Under the pieces are notes generated by a model, which was not told the origin of the DNA, searched no databases, and saw only the letters and a program-made list of their open reading frames with translations. 64,000 nucleotides of DNA from contig WHTQ01000009.1 of the NCBI GenBank assembly GCA_009377645.1, positions 27,442 through 91,441 on the forward strand. The letters run 5' to 3'. Source of the stretch: Micromonosporaceae bacterium. GTDB taxonomy: Bacteria; Actinomycetota; Actinomycetes; Mycobacteriales; Micromonosporaceae. Below are positions 8,193-16,495 of the stretch, one piece after another. A program made the translations under genes and the position numbers. Positions within the stretch are counted from its first letter, which is position 1. Each line of letters begins with the position of its first letter.

Positions 8193-9038
8193 CTACTCGG
8201 CCTGGTCGGGATAGACGGCCACTACCCGGGACCAGGCGCCGCTGGCATGGCTCACCTTCACCGGCAGGGCCAGCACCGTGAAGCCGTACGGTGCCGGCAG
8301 CTGGTCGAGGTTGCATAGCATCTCGATCTGGCCGAACTCCTTCTCCCGGCCGAGCAGGTGCGACTCCCACAGCTGGGCGCGGTCACCGGCCTTCGCCTCC
8401 GGGATCATCACGTCGAACGGCCGGTCGATGCCCCAGGCGTCGATCCCGATCAGGCGGACTCCTTGGTCGACGAGGAACTCGGTCGCGTCGCGGCGCAGCC
8501 CCGGGTGCAGCTGGTCGTACCCGGGGGTCTCGAAGTGGGCGCTGGTGCCGGTCCAGATCAGCGGGATGTCGTACGGCTTGATGGTTTGCCCCAACCGCTT
8601 CAGCTCCGCGACCAGGTCGTCCCGCCAGATGCTCTCGCCGGCCTGCTTGTGCCGCAGGTCCAGCAGCAGCCCGTCCCCCATGCACCAGCGCAACGGCAGC
8701 TCGTCCACGGTGCGGCCGCGCCCGCCGCCGGCCCGGGGGCCGTAGTGGTGCGGCGCGTCCAGGTGGGTCCCGGAGTGGGTGGACAGGTCGGCCCGCTCCA
8801 TGCAGTAGCCCTGCCCGTCCGGCCAGTAGTCCGGGCCGAGGCCGAACAGCCGGCCGGTCATCTCGACCGTCTGGTCGGGTGTCAGATACTCGATCTGGTG
8901 CTTGTTCGGCTGGAACCCGCCGGTGTCGTTGCTCAACGTCTGCGACAGGTCGTAGACCCGGACCGTCCGCCCGAACAGCGACATCACCTCAGGCACCGCT
9001 GACTCCTTATCGGACTCGTCGGACTCGATCTGGCTCAT
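8193..9038 (-). CDS. Cyclase-family hydrolase (kynurenine formamidase-like)
   Basis: A 281-residue member of the PF04199 family. It shows the metal-binding signature HSGTHLDAPHHYG and a later GIDAWGIDRP segment. The family covers metal-dependent kynurenine formamidases and proteins annotated as polyketide cyclases in antibiotic clusters. Here the setting favours a polyketide role. Its ATG overlaps the stop of the membrane protein gene upstream (ATGA). The N-terminus is an acidic Ser/Asp-rich stretch without a signal peptide. Confidence 0.8.
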   Translation of the reverse strand: MSQIESDESDKESAVPEVMSLFGRTVRVYDLSQTLSNDTGGFQPNKHQIEYLTPDQTVEMTGRLFGLGPDYWPDGQGYCMERADLSTHSGTHLDAPHHYGPRAGGGRGRTVDELPLRWCMGDGLLLDLRHKQAGESIWRDDLVAELKRLGQTIKPYDIPLIWTGTSAHFETPGYDQLHPGLRRDATEFLVDQGVRLIGIDAWGIDRPFDVMIPEAKAGDRAQLWESHLLGREKEFGQIEMLCNLDQLPAPYGFTVLALPVKVSHASGAWSRVVAVYPDQAE

Positions 9039-9763
9039 CGGGCGGCCGTCAGGGTGGCCAGCCCGCGTTGCGCGCCGAGCAGCCGGCCGGCGGCGAGCCC
9101 GATGAACGCCAACCGGCCAAGGCTGGCGGCGACCGCCACGGCCAGCAGCGACGAGGGCGGCCCGACCGGCGCCAGCAACAGCAGCGCACTGCCGCCGAGC
9201 AGCACCGCATCGCCGGCGGCGGCGGTGACGGTCGCGACCGTGCCGCTGGCGGCCGCGGCGGACGGGCTGATCCAGCGCGCCAGCCGGCCGGTCGACACCA
9301 CCGTGAGCACCACCGCCGGGGCACCGATCAGCAGCAGCGGAGCGGCCAAGACAGGGAGCAGGTGCCAGGGCGGCGCGGCGTCGCTCAGGACCAGCGCCAG
9401 CACCCAGCAGGCGCCGACCAGCGGGCCGGTCGCCAGCAGGGTCAGCCCGAGCCGCCGCACCACCCGGCTGGCCAGCTCCGGCCGCAGCGACTCGGCCACC
9501 ATCGCCGGGTCGCCGAACTCAGCCACCGCCACTCGCGCCGCGGTGGCCTGGTCCGGCGAACGCGGCAGCCGCGCGAGCGTCGCGTCCTGCAGGTCGTCCC
9601 GCAGCTCGGCGGTGACCTTCGCGTCGATCGGGGCGTACCCGGGCAGCCTGGCCGCCAGCTGGTCGAGATACCCATCGATCACCGCGGCGGCGGGCGGGTC
9701 CAGCTCGGCCAGCCCGGCGCCCGGGTCACCACCGCGCGGGCGGGTCAGGTGGTCGTGGACCAT
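9035..9763 (-). CDS. Permease-prefix (HAAS) domain membrane protein, PadR partner
   Basis: This 242-residue protein starts with a soluble helical domain (residues about 20-95) with the pattern YLDQLAARLPGYAP...ELRDDLQDA and a VAEFGDP motif, as in HAAS or permease-prefix domains. About five hydrophobic segments follow. Such genes nearly always follow a PadR regulator, as here: the start lies 19 bases inside the padR gene. The pair probably acts as a regulatory or sensory unit. ATG 9763 (MVHDHL) is chosen since the longer frame reads through the PadR gene. Confidence 0.75.
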   Translation of the reverse strand: MVHDHLTRPRGGDPGAGLAELDPPAAAVIDGYLDQLAARLPGYAPIDAKVTAELRDDLQDATLARLPRSPDQATAARVAVAEFGDPAMVAESLRPELASRVVRRLGLTLLATGPLVGACWVLALVLSDAAPPWHLLPVLAAPLLLIGAPAVVLTVVSTGRLARWISPSAAAASGTVATVTAAAGDAVLLGGSALLLLAPVGPPSSLLAVAVAASLGRLAFIGLAAGRLLGAQRGLATLTAAR

Positions 9764-10089
9764 GTTCGCTCCTGCAGCAGCACAGAGGACACCGCGGTCG
9801 AAAACTTGCTCCACGAGGCGCGCTGAGCCACCAGCGCCCGCCGGCCGGCCGGGGTCAGCCGATAGCACCGGCGCCGCCGCCGCACCCCGACCTTGGTCCA
9901 CTGGCCGACGATCAGCCCGCCCCGCTCCAGCCGATACAGCGCCGGGTAGATGGTGCCGGTCGGCAGGTCGAACTCGCCCCCGCTCTCGGTGCGGAGCACC
10001 TCCCGGATGGCGTAGCCATACTCAGCTCCGCCATCCACCGTGGCGAGCAGCAGGGCGTCCAGGTGGCCCTTCAGAGCCTCTGCCTTCAT
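9745..10089 (-). CDS. PadR-family transcriptional regulator
   Basis: A 114-residue winged-helix protein beginning MKAEALKGHLDALLLATV, with the family-typical YGYAIREVLR recognition region, PTGTIYPALYRLERGGLI and a basic wing GVRRRRRCYRLTPAGRRAL. PadR proteins are ligand-responsive repressors, often of drug exporters and of their own gene. It is divergent from the DUF1772-drrAB genes across an 80-base region holding repeats that fit operators. It probably senses the cluster product or a toxic intermediate and controls export. Confidence 0.88.
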   Translation of the reverse strand: MKAEALKGHLDALLLATVDGGAEYGYAIREVLRTESGGEFDLPTGTIYPALYRLERGGLIVGQWTKVGVRRRRRCYRLTPAGRRALVAQRASWSKFSTAVSSVLLQERTWSTTT

Positions 10090-10090
10090 G

Positions 10091-10145
10091 GGTAGCAACT
10101 CTACCCTTTGTCGGCCCGATCCGCTAGCATGGTTATGGCTAGCAT
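10091..10145. promoter_or_regulatory. Operator-like repeats in the padR / exporter divergent promoter
   Basis: The intergenic region carries an inverted repeat GGTAG-N5-CTACC (10091-10105) directly upstream of the padR ATG, and a direct repeat of GCTAGCAT (10123-10130 and 10138-10145) whose copies are 15 bases apart. The second copy runs into ATTGCTAC. PadR autoregulation through such sites would be expected. A related TTGCTAGCTAC element lies in the 13.4 kb divergent region. Confidence 0.45.
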
Positions 10146-10169
10146 TGCTACTCATAGGCGGGAGGCGGC

Positions 10170-10652
10170 ATGGAGATCGGCTTGACCGTGGGGTTGCTGG
10201 TCGCCGTCGTGGCGGCGAACGGGTTGCTCAGCGGCGCCAGCGCCGACCAGTCGATCAAACAGCTACCGGCCCGGCGCCGGATCGGGGTGCTCGCGTACTC
10301 CGACTACAGCCGGGCGGGCGACCTCGGCAACGGCATCGCCTGGTACGCCACGGTGGGGGTCGGGGCGGCGGTGCTCAGCACGATCGTGGCGATCATGGTG
10401 CTGAGCCAGGACCCGACCGGCTCGCAGACCGCGGCAGCGGTGACCCTGCTCGCCACCAGCGTGATCCACATGGCCATCACCGCGCGGGCGGCGCCGACCA
10501 ACATCTCGCAGCGCCGGCACGTCGGCGACGAGCAGGCACTCACCCAGCTGTTCAACCGGTTCGAGCGGCTGCAGACCGCGCGCGTGCTGTTCAACCTGGC
10601 GGCGTTGGGCAGCGCGATCTGGACCCTCATGACCACTCTGGATGCGTCATGA
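10170..10652 (+). CDS. DUF1772 (anthrone oxygenase-like) integral membrane protein
   Basis: A 160-residue protein with four hydrophobic segments (about 5-22, 52-75, 86-105, 138-158). The first contains ANGLLSGASADQSIKQLPAR, and a TNISQRR motif follows helix 3. This layout is that of DUF1772, a family that includes cofactor-free anthrone oxygenases of aromatic polyketide pathways. A quinone-forming oxidation on the polyketide is plausible. The stop overlaps the exporter ATPase start (ATGA). A paralogue lies at 12436-12948 on the other side of the exporter. Confidence 0.75.
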   Translation: MEIGLTVGLLVAVVAANGLLSGASADQSIKQLPARRRIGVLAYSDYSRAGDLGNGIAWYATVGVGAAVLSTIVAIMVLSQDPTGSQTAAAVTLLATSVIHMAITARAAPTNISQRRHVGDEQALTQLFNRFERLQTARVLFNLAALGSAIWTLMTTLDAS

Positions 10653-11620
10653 GTGACCAGCCGGCGATCGAGGTTGCCGGCCTCCGCAAGGCGTACCGGA
10701 AGGTGCGGGCGCTGGACGGGGTCGACCTCGCCGTCCCGACCGGGAGCGTGCTCGGCCTGCTGGGCCCGAACGGCGCCGGGAAGACCACCGTGGTGCGGAT
10801 CCTGGCCACGCTGCTGGCCCCGGACGGCGGCACCGCCCGGGTGGACGGGTACGACGTGGTCGGCCAGGCTCCGCAGGTGCGGTTGCGGATCGGCCTGACC
10901 GGGCAGTACGCGGCGGTCGACCGGTTCGCCACCGGCCGCGAGAACCTTGAGCAGGCGGGCCGGCTGCACCGGCTCGGGCGGGCCCGGTCCGCCCGTCGGG
11001 CGGCCGAGCTGCTCGACCTGCTGGACTTGGTGGAGGCCGCCGACCGGCGGGTCGAGACCTACTCCGGCGGGATGCGCCGCCGGCTGGACCTGGCGACCAG
11101 CCTGGTCAGCCGCCCGTCGGTGCTGTTCCTGGACGAGCCGACCACCGGGCTCGACCCGCGGGCCCGGCTGGCGGTCTGGGACGTGACCCGCGAGCTGGCG
11201 GCGGGCGGCACCACCGTCCTGCTGACCACGCAGTATCTCGACGAGGCCGACTACCTGTCGGCGCGGATCGCCCTGCTCGACCGCGGCCGGGTGGTCGCCG
11301 AGGGCACCCCGAGCGAGCTGAAGGCACGGCTCGGCGGGGCGCGCCTGACCATCCGTCCGGTCGACGTGGCCGACGGTCAGCGGGTAGCCGCGGCGATCAC
11401 CGAATGGAGCCGGGGCGCGCCCCGGATCGACCAGACCAACGGCGAGGTGGTGGTCGCGGTGGACCCGGACCCGGGTGCCCTCGCCGACGCGCTGCACCGG
11501 GTGGCGGCGCTGGACCTGCCGGTCGCCGACGTCGAGGTCGGCCGCCCAGCACTCGACGACGTCTTCTTCTCGCTGACCGGTCCGGCGGGCAGCGGGTACG
11601 CCTCCGGAGGTGCCGCATGA
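10649..11620 (+). CDS. ABC exporter ATP-binding protein, daunorubicin-resistance type
   Basis: A 323-residue ATPase with Walker A GPNGAGKTT, signature YSGGMRRRLDLA and Walker [21 protein letters not shown], and the extended C-terminal domain of the DrrA group. The ELAAGGTTVLLTTQYLDEAD switch region is characteristic of this group. With the permease encoded next it would pump the polyketide product out of the cell and give self-resistance. It is coupled by ATGA overlaps to genes on both sides. Confidence 0.92.
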   Translation: MSDQPAIEVAGLRKAYRKVRALDGVDLAVPTGSVLGLLGPNGAGKTTVVRILATLLAPDGGTARVDGYDVVGQAPQVRLRIGLTGQYAAVDRFATGRENLEQAGRLHRLGRARSARRAAELLDLLDLVEAADRRVETYSGGMRRRLDLATSLVSRPSVLFLDEPTTGLDPRARLAVWDVTRELAAGGTTVLLTTQYLDEADYLSARIALLDRGRVVAEGTPSELKARLGGARLTIRPVDVADGQRVAAAITEWSRGAPRIDQTNGEVVVAVDPDPGALADALHRVAALDLPVADVEVGRPALDDVFFSLTGPAGSGYASGGAA

Positions 11621-12411
11621 GCCGGGACGCCGCGCCGGCAGTCGGTGGGATCAGCGCACTGGTTTCCGACACGTGGGTGATGACCCGCCGGAACATCCGG
11701 CGACACGTACGGGTTCCGGCGCAGCTGATCTACTCGACCGCCCTGCCGGTGATGTGGGTGCTGCTGTTCCTGTACGTCTTCGGTGGCTCGATCCAGGTGC
11801 CGGAGGTGGACTATGTCCTGTTCCTGCTGCCGGGGATCCTGGTCCTGGCGACCGCGTTCGGGATGGCGAACACCGCGCTCGGGGTGGCCGAGGACCTCGC
11901 CGACAACGTGCTCGACCGGTTCCGGTCGCAGCCGGTCAGCCGGCCGGCGCTGCTGCTCGGGCGGGCGCTGTTCGACACCGCCCGGAACGGCTCGGCGCTG
12001 CTGGTCGCGATCGGGGTCGGGTTCCTGGTCGGGTTCCGGTTCCATGGTGGACCACTCGCGGCGGTCGGCGCCTTCGCGCTGATCGTCGGGTTCGGGTTCG
12101 GGTTCTCCTGGCTGGGGGTGCTGCTCGGGTTGTGGGTCCGGGACCCGGAGGCGGCGCAGACCGCCGGGCTGCTGTTCGCGATTCCGGCGATGTTCGCCAG
12201 CTCGACGTTCGTGCCGGTCAGCTCGATGCCCGGCTGGCTGCAGGCGGTGGCCAACAACAGCCCGGTCACCCACGCGGTCGACGCCGCCCGCGCGCTGACC
12301 CTCGGCGAGCCGGCGGGCCGGCCGGTGACGGCGGCCCTGCTCTGGACCGCCGGAATCCTGGTCCTCGCGGTTCCGCTGGCGGTCGCCCGCTACCAGCGGA
12401 TCGGACACTAA
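11617..12411 (+). CDS. ABC-2 type exporter permease, DrrB-like
   Basis: A 264-residue membrane protein with about six hydrophobic segments and the ABC-2 pattern: an N-terminal TRRNIRRHVRVP stretch before the first helix and a conserved SSTFVPVSSMPGWLQAVANNSPVTHAVD loop near the C-terminus. This loop is typical of DrrB and polyketide/antibiotic exporters. ATG 11617 overlaps the ATPase stop. It forms the membrane channel for the DrrA-like ATPase. Confidence 0.9.
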   Translation: MSRDAAPAVGGISALVSDTWVMTRRNIRRHVRVPAQLIYSTALPVMWVLLFLYVFGGSIQVPEVDYVLFLLPGILVLATAFGMANTALGVAEDLADNVLDRFRSQPVSRPALLLGRALFDTARNGSALLVAIGVGFLVGFRFHGGPLAAVGAFALIVGFGFGFSWLGVLLGLWVRDPEAAQTAGLLFAIPAMFASSTFVPVSSMPGWLQAVANNSPVTHAVDAARALTLGEPAGRPVTAALLWTAGILVLAVPLAVARYQRIGH

Positions 12412-12435
12412 GTAGACACTCGAGCAAAGGAGTTC

Positions 12436-12948
12436 GTGTTGAGAACCGATCGGTTAATGCTTGGTCTGGCGGTCGCCGCCAACGGCATCCTCTCCGGTGC
12501 CACCCTGGACCAGGCGATCAAGCAGCTGCCGGCGCGGGATGAGCTCGGCGCCGAGGCGTTCTCGGCCTACAGCCAGGCATCCGACCTGTCCCAGGGAGTG
12601 CCGTGGTACGCGTCGATCGGCATCGGCACCGGGGTGCTCACCGTGCTGACCGTGGTGGCTGGCATCCGGGCACACCGGCCGGTCCGGGTGCGGCGGTCGC
12701 TGTGGGTGGCGCTGGTCGGCACCATCGGCCACCTGGCGGTGACCGCGATCGCGGCACCGGTCAACTTCTCCCAGCGTGACGCCGCCACCGTTACCGAACT
12801 CGTCGACATCCAGGACACGTTCGCGCAGCTCAACGTGGCGCGCACCGGGCTGGTCGTGATCGTGCTGCTCGCGTTGCTGGTGGCGGTGCTGGAGCAGCTC
12901 TGCGAACCGGCTAGCGAGGTTCGGTCCGCCGATGCCGCTGCTCGATGA
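12436..12948 (+). CDS. Second DUF1772 (anthrone oxygenase-like) membrane protein
   Basis: A 170-residue paralogue of the 10170-10652 product: both share ANGxLSGAxxDQxIKQLPAR, a YSxAxDLxxGxxWYA segment and xNxSQR. Four hydrophobic segments are visible. An AAAGGAG site lies at 12425-12431. GTG 12436 or TTG 12439 could start translation, and the TTG has the better spacing. The gene follows the exporter by 24 bases and its end overlaps the convergent SRPBCC gene by 38 bases. Two non-identical copies in one cluster suggest two oxidations or a heteromeric enzyme. Confidence 0.72.
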   Translation: MLRTDRLMLGLAVAANGILSGATLDQAIKQLPARDELGAEAFSAYSQASDLSQGVPWYASIGIGTGVLTVLTVVAGIRAHRPVRVRRSLWVALVGTIGHLAVTAIAAPVNFSQRDAATVTELVDIQDTFAQLNVARTGLVVIVLLALLVAVLEQLCEPASEVRSADAAAR

Positions 12949-13363
12949 CCTTCGCGAGATCGGCGAACGCGGGGGCGAGCCGTCGCTGCAGCCGCCGCCG
13001 CAGCGCGGGCTCGGCCAGCCGGACCGGACCCCGGGGATGCATGGTGACGCCGATGACCAACCGGATGCCGGTGGGCTCGGGCGTGAACCGGTAGTGCGAC
13101 TCCACCCGGAGCAGCCGCGGCCCACCGCGCACCGTGAACTCGTCCATCGGTTGCCAGTCGACCAGCTCACCCTCCGCCACCATCACCGTCCCCATGAACC
13201 GGTGCGCCTCGACCACCCGCCGCCCGGTCGGGAACGGGCCGTCCGGATAGTGGACAGCCACCAGGCCAGCCTGCCAGTCCGGGGCATTCCGGAAGTCGGC
13301 CACGTAGTCGAAGACCTCGGATTGGGGAAGATTGAGCACACCGGCCACCTCGACAGTGAACAT
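12911..13363 (-). CDS. SRPBCC (START-like) domain protein, possible polyketide cyclase
   Basis: A 150-residue protein of the helix-grip fold: it opens MFTVEVAGVLNLPQSEVFDYVADFRNAPDW, the usual ligand-pocket entry of SRPBCC proteins, and continues with alternating strands and a C-terminal helix rich in Arg. Aromatase/cyclases of type II PKS clusters share this fold, but so do unrelated lipid- or hormone-binding proteins. Its location at the edge of the cluster supports a cyclisation role. It is transcribed leftward from the divergent promoter near 13.4 kb. Confidence 0.7.
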   Translation of the reverse strand: MFTVEVAGVLNLPQSEVFDYVADFRNAPDWQAGLVAVHYPDGPFPTGRRVVEAHRFMGTVMVAEGELVDWQPMDEFTVRGGPRLLRVESHYRFTPEPTGIRLVIGVTMHPRGPVRLAEPALRRRLQRRLAPAFADLAKVIEQRHRRTEPR

Positions 13364-13430
13364 AACCGGCTCCCAGTCACATAGGTAGTAAGATAAGACT
13401 ATAGCGTAGCTAGCAAGGACGGACAAACCA
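13364..13430. promoter_or_regulatory. AT-rich divergent promoter between SRPBCC gene and DUF2306 gene
   Basis: This 67-base gap is much richer in A/T than its surroundings. On the minus strand TTGTCC and TATAGT are 17 bases apart and suit a sigma-70-like promoter for the SRPBCC gene. A TTGCTAGCTAC element (minus strand, around 13407-13417) resembles the repeats at the padR promoter, hinting at shared control. Confidence 0.4.
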
Positions 13431-13994
13431 ATGCTCGCGATCGAGATTCTCGGCTTCACCACGCCGGACGAGCGCCCGCTGTTCGTCGCCGCGCTCCTGC
13501 TCCACATCGCCGCCGGACTCACCGCCACCGTCGCCGGCGCGCTGGCCGCGCTCTCCCGCAAACGGCGGGGACGGCATCCGCACGCCGGCACCGTCTTCCT
13601 GGCCGGCGTCAGCGTCGTGGCGCTGACGGCGACCGTCATGGCGGTCATGCGGTGGTCGCACAGCTGGCACCTGTTCCTGGTCGCGACGGTCACCGTGAGC
13701 CTCGCCTGGTTCGGCTGGCTGGCCCGGCACCGGGGCTGGCACCGGTGGCGGACCTGGCACGGCAGTGCCATGGGCATGTCGTACATCGGCTTGCTCACTG
13801 GCTTCTATGTGGACAATGGCGAGCGGCTTCCGATCTGGGACCGGTTGCCACCGCTGTCCTACTGGCTGATTCCGGCCGCGGTCGGCGTGCCGCTGATCCT
13901 GCTGGCGCTGGCTCGCAACCAGGCGCTGCCGGGCCGGCGCCGCCGGGCCGGTGATTACCCTCGGGTCCGGGGCCTGGAAAATCGAGAAGGATAG
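13431..13994 (+). CDS. DUF2306 integral membrane protein
   Basis: A 187-residue membrane protein with five or so hydrophobic segments. It has the DUF2306-like pattern LHIAAGLTATVAGALAAL, RKRRGRHPHAGTVFL, a HSWHLF segment and WHRWRTWHGSAMGMSYI. Members are uncharacterised; several His residues near the membrane face could bind metal or heme. It ends four bases before the substrate-binding lipoprotein gene, so it is probably the first gene of the importer operon. Confidence 0.7.
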   Translation: MLAIEILGFTTPDERPLFVAALLLHIAAGLTATVAGALAALSRKRRGRHPHAGTVFLAGVSVVALTATVMAVMRWSHSWHLFLVATVTVSLAWFGWLARHRGWHRWRTWHGSAMGMSYIGLLTGFYVDNGERLPIWDRLPPLSYWLIPAAVGVPLILLALARNQALPGRRRRAGDYPRVRGLENREG

Positions 13995-13998
13995 GTTC

Positions 13999-14919
13999 GT
14001 GAGCCCTTCGGTGTACCGCCGTACCCCCGCCGCGCTGGTGGCGTTGATGGTCGTGCTGGTGGGCTGCGGCTCACCGGCCGACTCCGGCGGTCGCACCGTG
14101 GAGGGTGTGCCGGAGACATTGCGGGTGGGTCTGGTCCCGAACATCGCCCCAGAGCAGCAGCAGGCCCGATACCAGCCATTCGCCGACTACCTGGAGGGTG
14201 ACCTCGGCGTCACCGTCGAGCTGTTCGTGGCCGCCGACTATGCCGGTGTGGTGGCGGCGTTGGCCAGCGGCCGGATCGACCTGGCTTACCTCGGCGGACT
14301 GACCTACGTGCAGGCCGAGGCGCAGGTCTCGCTGACCCCATTGGTCAGCGAGGTGGATCAGGACACCGGGACGACCAAGTACCTCTCGGCAGTGGTGGTC
14401 CGCGACGAAGCGCCCTACACCGAGCTGACGGACGTCATCCAGGATGGCGCCACGTTTGCCTTCGGCGATGTCAGCTCCACCTCCGGCAGCCTCTACCCGC
14501 GGATGATGCTGGTCGAGGCGGGAGCGCAGTGTCATCCGCGCGACATCGACCAGTGCCCGCCACTGGGTCGGGTCTACTTCACCGGCGGCCATGACGCCGC
14601 GGCGCTCGCGGTGCTCGGTGGCAGCGCCGATGCGGCCGGGCTGGAGCTGCGGATCCTGCGGCGGCTGGAGCGCGACGGCGACGTCCCGGAAGGCGCCCTG
14701 CGGGTGATCGCACAGCGGGAGGTCGAAGGGTACCCCTGGGTGATGCGTACCGCCCTGGGGCCAGCGGCCACCCAGCGGCTCACCGCCGCCTTCACCGCCA
14801 TCGACGATCCCGCCCTGCTCGACCTGCTGCGCGCCCAGACCTACCAGCCGGTTGATGCCGGCGACTACGACGAGATCCGGCGGTTCGGCACGGAACTGGG
14901 TCTGGTGGAGGCGGGGTAG
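13999..14919 (+). CDS. PhnD-like substrate-binding lipoprotein of an ABC importer
   Basis: A 306-residue periplasmic-binding-type protein. The N-terminus has a lipobox LMVVLVGC, giving a lipid-anchored Cys after residue 19. The mature part starts with a [25 protein letters not shown] segment and has a [14 protein letters not shown] strand, a [19 protein letters not shown] stretch and [21 protein letters not shown], the standard PhnD/phosphonate-binding layout. The ligand may be a phosphonate, phosphite or another small anion. GTG 13999 follows a GAGAAGGA site. The ATPase and permease follow. Confidence 0.85.
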   Translation: MSPSVYRRTPAALVALMVVLVGCGSPADSGGRTVEGVPETLRVGLVPNIAPEQQQARYQPFADYLEGDLGVTVELFVAADYAGVVAALASGRIDLAYLGGLTYVQAEAQVSLTPLVSEVDQDTGTTKYLSAVVVRDEAPYTELTDVIQDGATFAFGDVSSTSGSLYPRMMLVEAGAQCHPRDIDQCPPLGRVYFTGGHDAAALAVLGGSADAAGLELRILRRLERDGDVPEGALRVIAQREVEGYPWVMRTALGPAATQRLTAAFTAIDDPALLDLLRAQTYQPVDAGDYDEIRRFGTELGLVEAG

Positions 14920-14921
14920 CC

Positions 14922-15650
14922 ATCGACATCACGGTACGGGACCTGTCGGTCGAGTTCCGCCAGCCAGGGATCCGGGCGCTTCACCAGGTCAGCATCGAGG
15001 TCGAAGCCGGGGAACGGATCGGACTGCTCGGGCCTTCCGGCGCGGGCAAGTCCACCCTGCTGCGCGCGCTGCTCGGGGCGGTCCCGGCCACCGGTACGGT
15101 GCTGGTGGGCGGACACAACCCGTACGGCCGCGCCCGCCGGGAGGTACGCCTGGGCACCGGATTCCTCGGGCAAGGCGACGACCTGATCACGGGGATGTCG
15201 GCCCGGTTCAACGCCCTGCTCGGCACCGTGCCGCGGTGGCGGCCGTCCGACTGGTGCCGGGTCCTGTTCGCCGGCTTCCCCCGGGGATGGATCGACCGGC
15301 TGGCCGACCTGGCCGAGCAGCATGGGGTGACCGAGTGCCTGCCCACGCAGGTCAGCCGGCTGTCGGGCGGCCAGCGCCAGCGAATCGCGTTGATCCGGGC
15401 GTTGCTGCCCGGGCCGCGGCTGTTGCTGGCCGACGAGCCGACCACCGGCCTGGACCCGGTCACGTCGGCGGAGGCGGTACGGGCGCTGCACGGCGCCGGC
15501 GCGACGGTGGTCGCGGCCACCCACGACTCGGCGGTGGCGGCCACCTTCAGCAGGGTGGTGGCGCTGCGCGCGGGGCGGCTGGTCTACGACGGGCCCCCGC
15601 TCGACCCGGCCGGCGTGGCGCACCTCTACCGGCAGGGCGCAGCGCCGTGA
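14922..15650 (+). CDS. PhnC-like ABC importer ATPase with no canonical start codon
   Basis: About 242 residues with Walker [10 protein letters not shown], signature [16 protein letters not shown] and Walker [14 protein letters not shown], as in phosphonate importer ATPases. In this frame no ATG, GTG or TTG occurs between the upstream in-frame stop at 14853 and GTG 15099, which lies downstream of Walker A. The homologous N-terminus ([11 protein letters not shown]) begins at an ATC codon at 14922, directly after GGAGGCGGGG. Initiation at ATC, or a sequencing error in ATG, are the options. It lies between the PhnD-like and PhnE-like genes. Confidence 0.8.
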   Translation: MDITVRDLSVEFRQPGIRALHQVSIEVEAGERIGLLGPSGAGKSTLLRALLGAVPATGTVLVGGHNPYGRARREVRLGTGFLGQGDDLITGMSARFNALLGTVPRWRPSDWCRVLFAGFPRGWIDRLADLAEQHGVTECLPTQVSRLSGGQRQRIALIRALLPGPRLLLADEPTTGLDPVTSAEAVRALHGAGATVVAATHDSAVAATFSRVVALRAGRLVYDGPPLDPAGVAHLYRQGAAP

Positions 15651-16495
15651 CCTCGACACCGCCGCAGGTTGCGGCGCCGAACCGACCACCCGGGCCGCGC
15701 TCGCCGCGGAAGCTGGCCCCCCGGCGCTCCCGGCCGGTGCGATGGGGAGCCACGGCCGGCGCGGTGGCCGTGGTGGTGTGGGCAGTGCAGGGCACCGAAC
15801 TGCGACCGCAGGACCTCCTCGAGGGTGGTGCGGGAGCCAGCGCCCTGCTGCGCGGGCTGCTCTCCCCGAACCTGTCGGGCGAGTTCCTCGACGTGGTCTG
15901 GCGGGGCGTCCAGCAGACCGCGCAGATCTCGATCGCCGGGCTCCTGCTCGCCGCCACCGTAGGGATGCCGCTGGCGCTACTGCTGGCGCGCAACGTGGCG
16001 GCCCCAGCGGCGGTCCGGGCGGCGGTACGGGTCAGCACGGCCTTCCTGCGCGGCGTACCTGATCTGCTCTGGGCGCTGCTGTTCGTCGCGATGCTCGGCC
16101 CCGGGCCAGCGGCCGGTACCTTGGCGCTGGCGGTGCACGGCGCCGGGATGCTGGCGAAGCTGGGCGCCGAGCAGCTGGAGGCGGTCAAGCCCGCTCCGGT
16201 CGAGGGGGTTCGCCTGACGGGCGCGAGCCGGACCGCGGTGGCCGTTCTGGCGGTGGTGCCGGAGGCCCGGGCGAACCTCGCGTCCGTGCTGCTCTACCAG
16301 TGGGAGTGCAACGTGCGCACGTCGGCGGTGCTGGGCTTCGTCGGCGCCGGCGGGATCGGGCAGGAGCTCGCGGTGTCGCTGCGGCTGTTCCGGTACGAGG
16401 ACCTGTCCACACTGGTGCTGGCAGTGCTCGTCCTCATCCTGGGCGTTGACCTGCTCTCACGGGTGGTCCGCCGGCGGCTGGGAGCAGCCGCCTAG
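15647..16495 (+). CDS. PhnE-like ABC importer permease
   Basis: A 282-residue inner membrane protein with about six hydrophobic segments. It carries the EAA-type cytoplasmic loop [20 protein letters not shown], which docks onto the ATPase, and the PhnE-typical [28 protein letters not shown] near the C-terminus. It starts at GTG 15647 overlapping the ATPase stop (GTGA), which confirms the operon. It ends convergently with selB, overlapping by 4 bases. Confidence 0.88.
   Translation: MTSTPPQVAAPNRPPGPRSPRKLAPRRSRPVRWGATAGAVAVVVWAVQGTELRPQDLLEGGAGASALLRGLLSPNLSGEFLDVVWRGVQQTAQISIAGLLLAATVGMPLALLLARNVAAPAAVRAAVRVSTAFLRGVPDLLWALLFVAMLGPGPAAGTLALAVHGAGMLAKLGAEQLEAVKPAPVEGVRLTGASRTAVAVLAVVPEARANLASVLLYQWECNVRTSAVLGFVGAGGIGQELAVSLRLFRYEDLSTLVLAVLVLILGVDLLSRVVRRRLGAAA

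Noticed and set aside
9035..9901. Longer start for the HAAS membrane protein at 9901
   Set aside because: The added residues are a shadow of the padR gene. ATG 9763 gives a normal HAAS start.
14853..15100. Frameshift or pseudogene reading of the importer ATPase
   Set aside because: All ATPase motifs lie in one frame and the gene is otherwise full length. Only the start codon is odd, so I treat it as a gene with a non-standard start.
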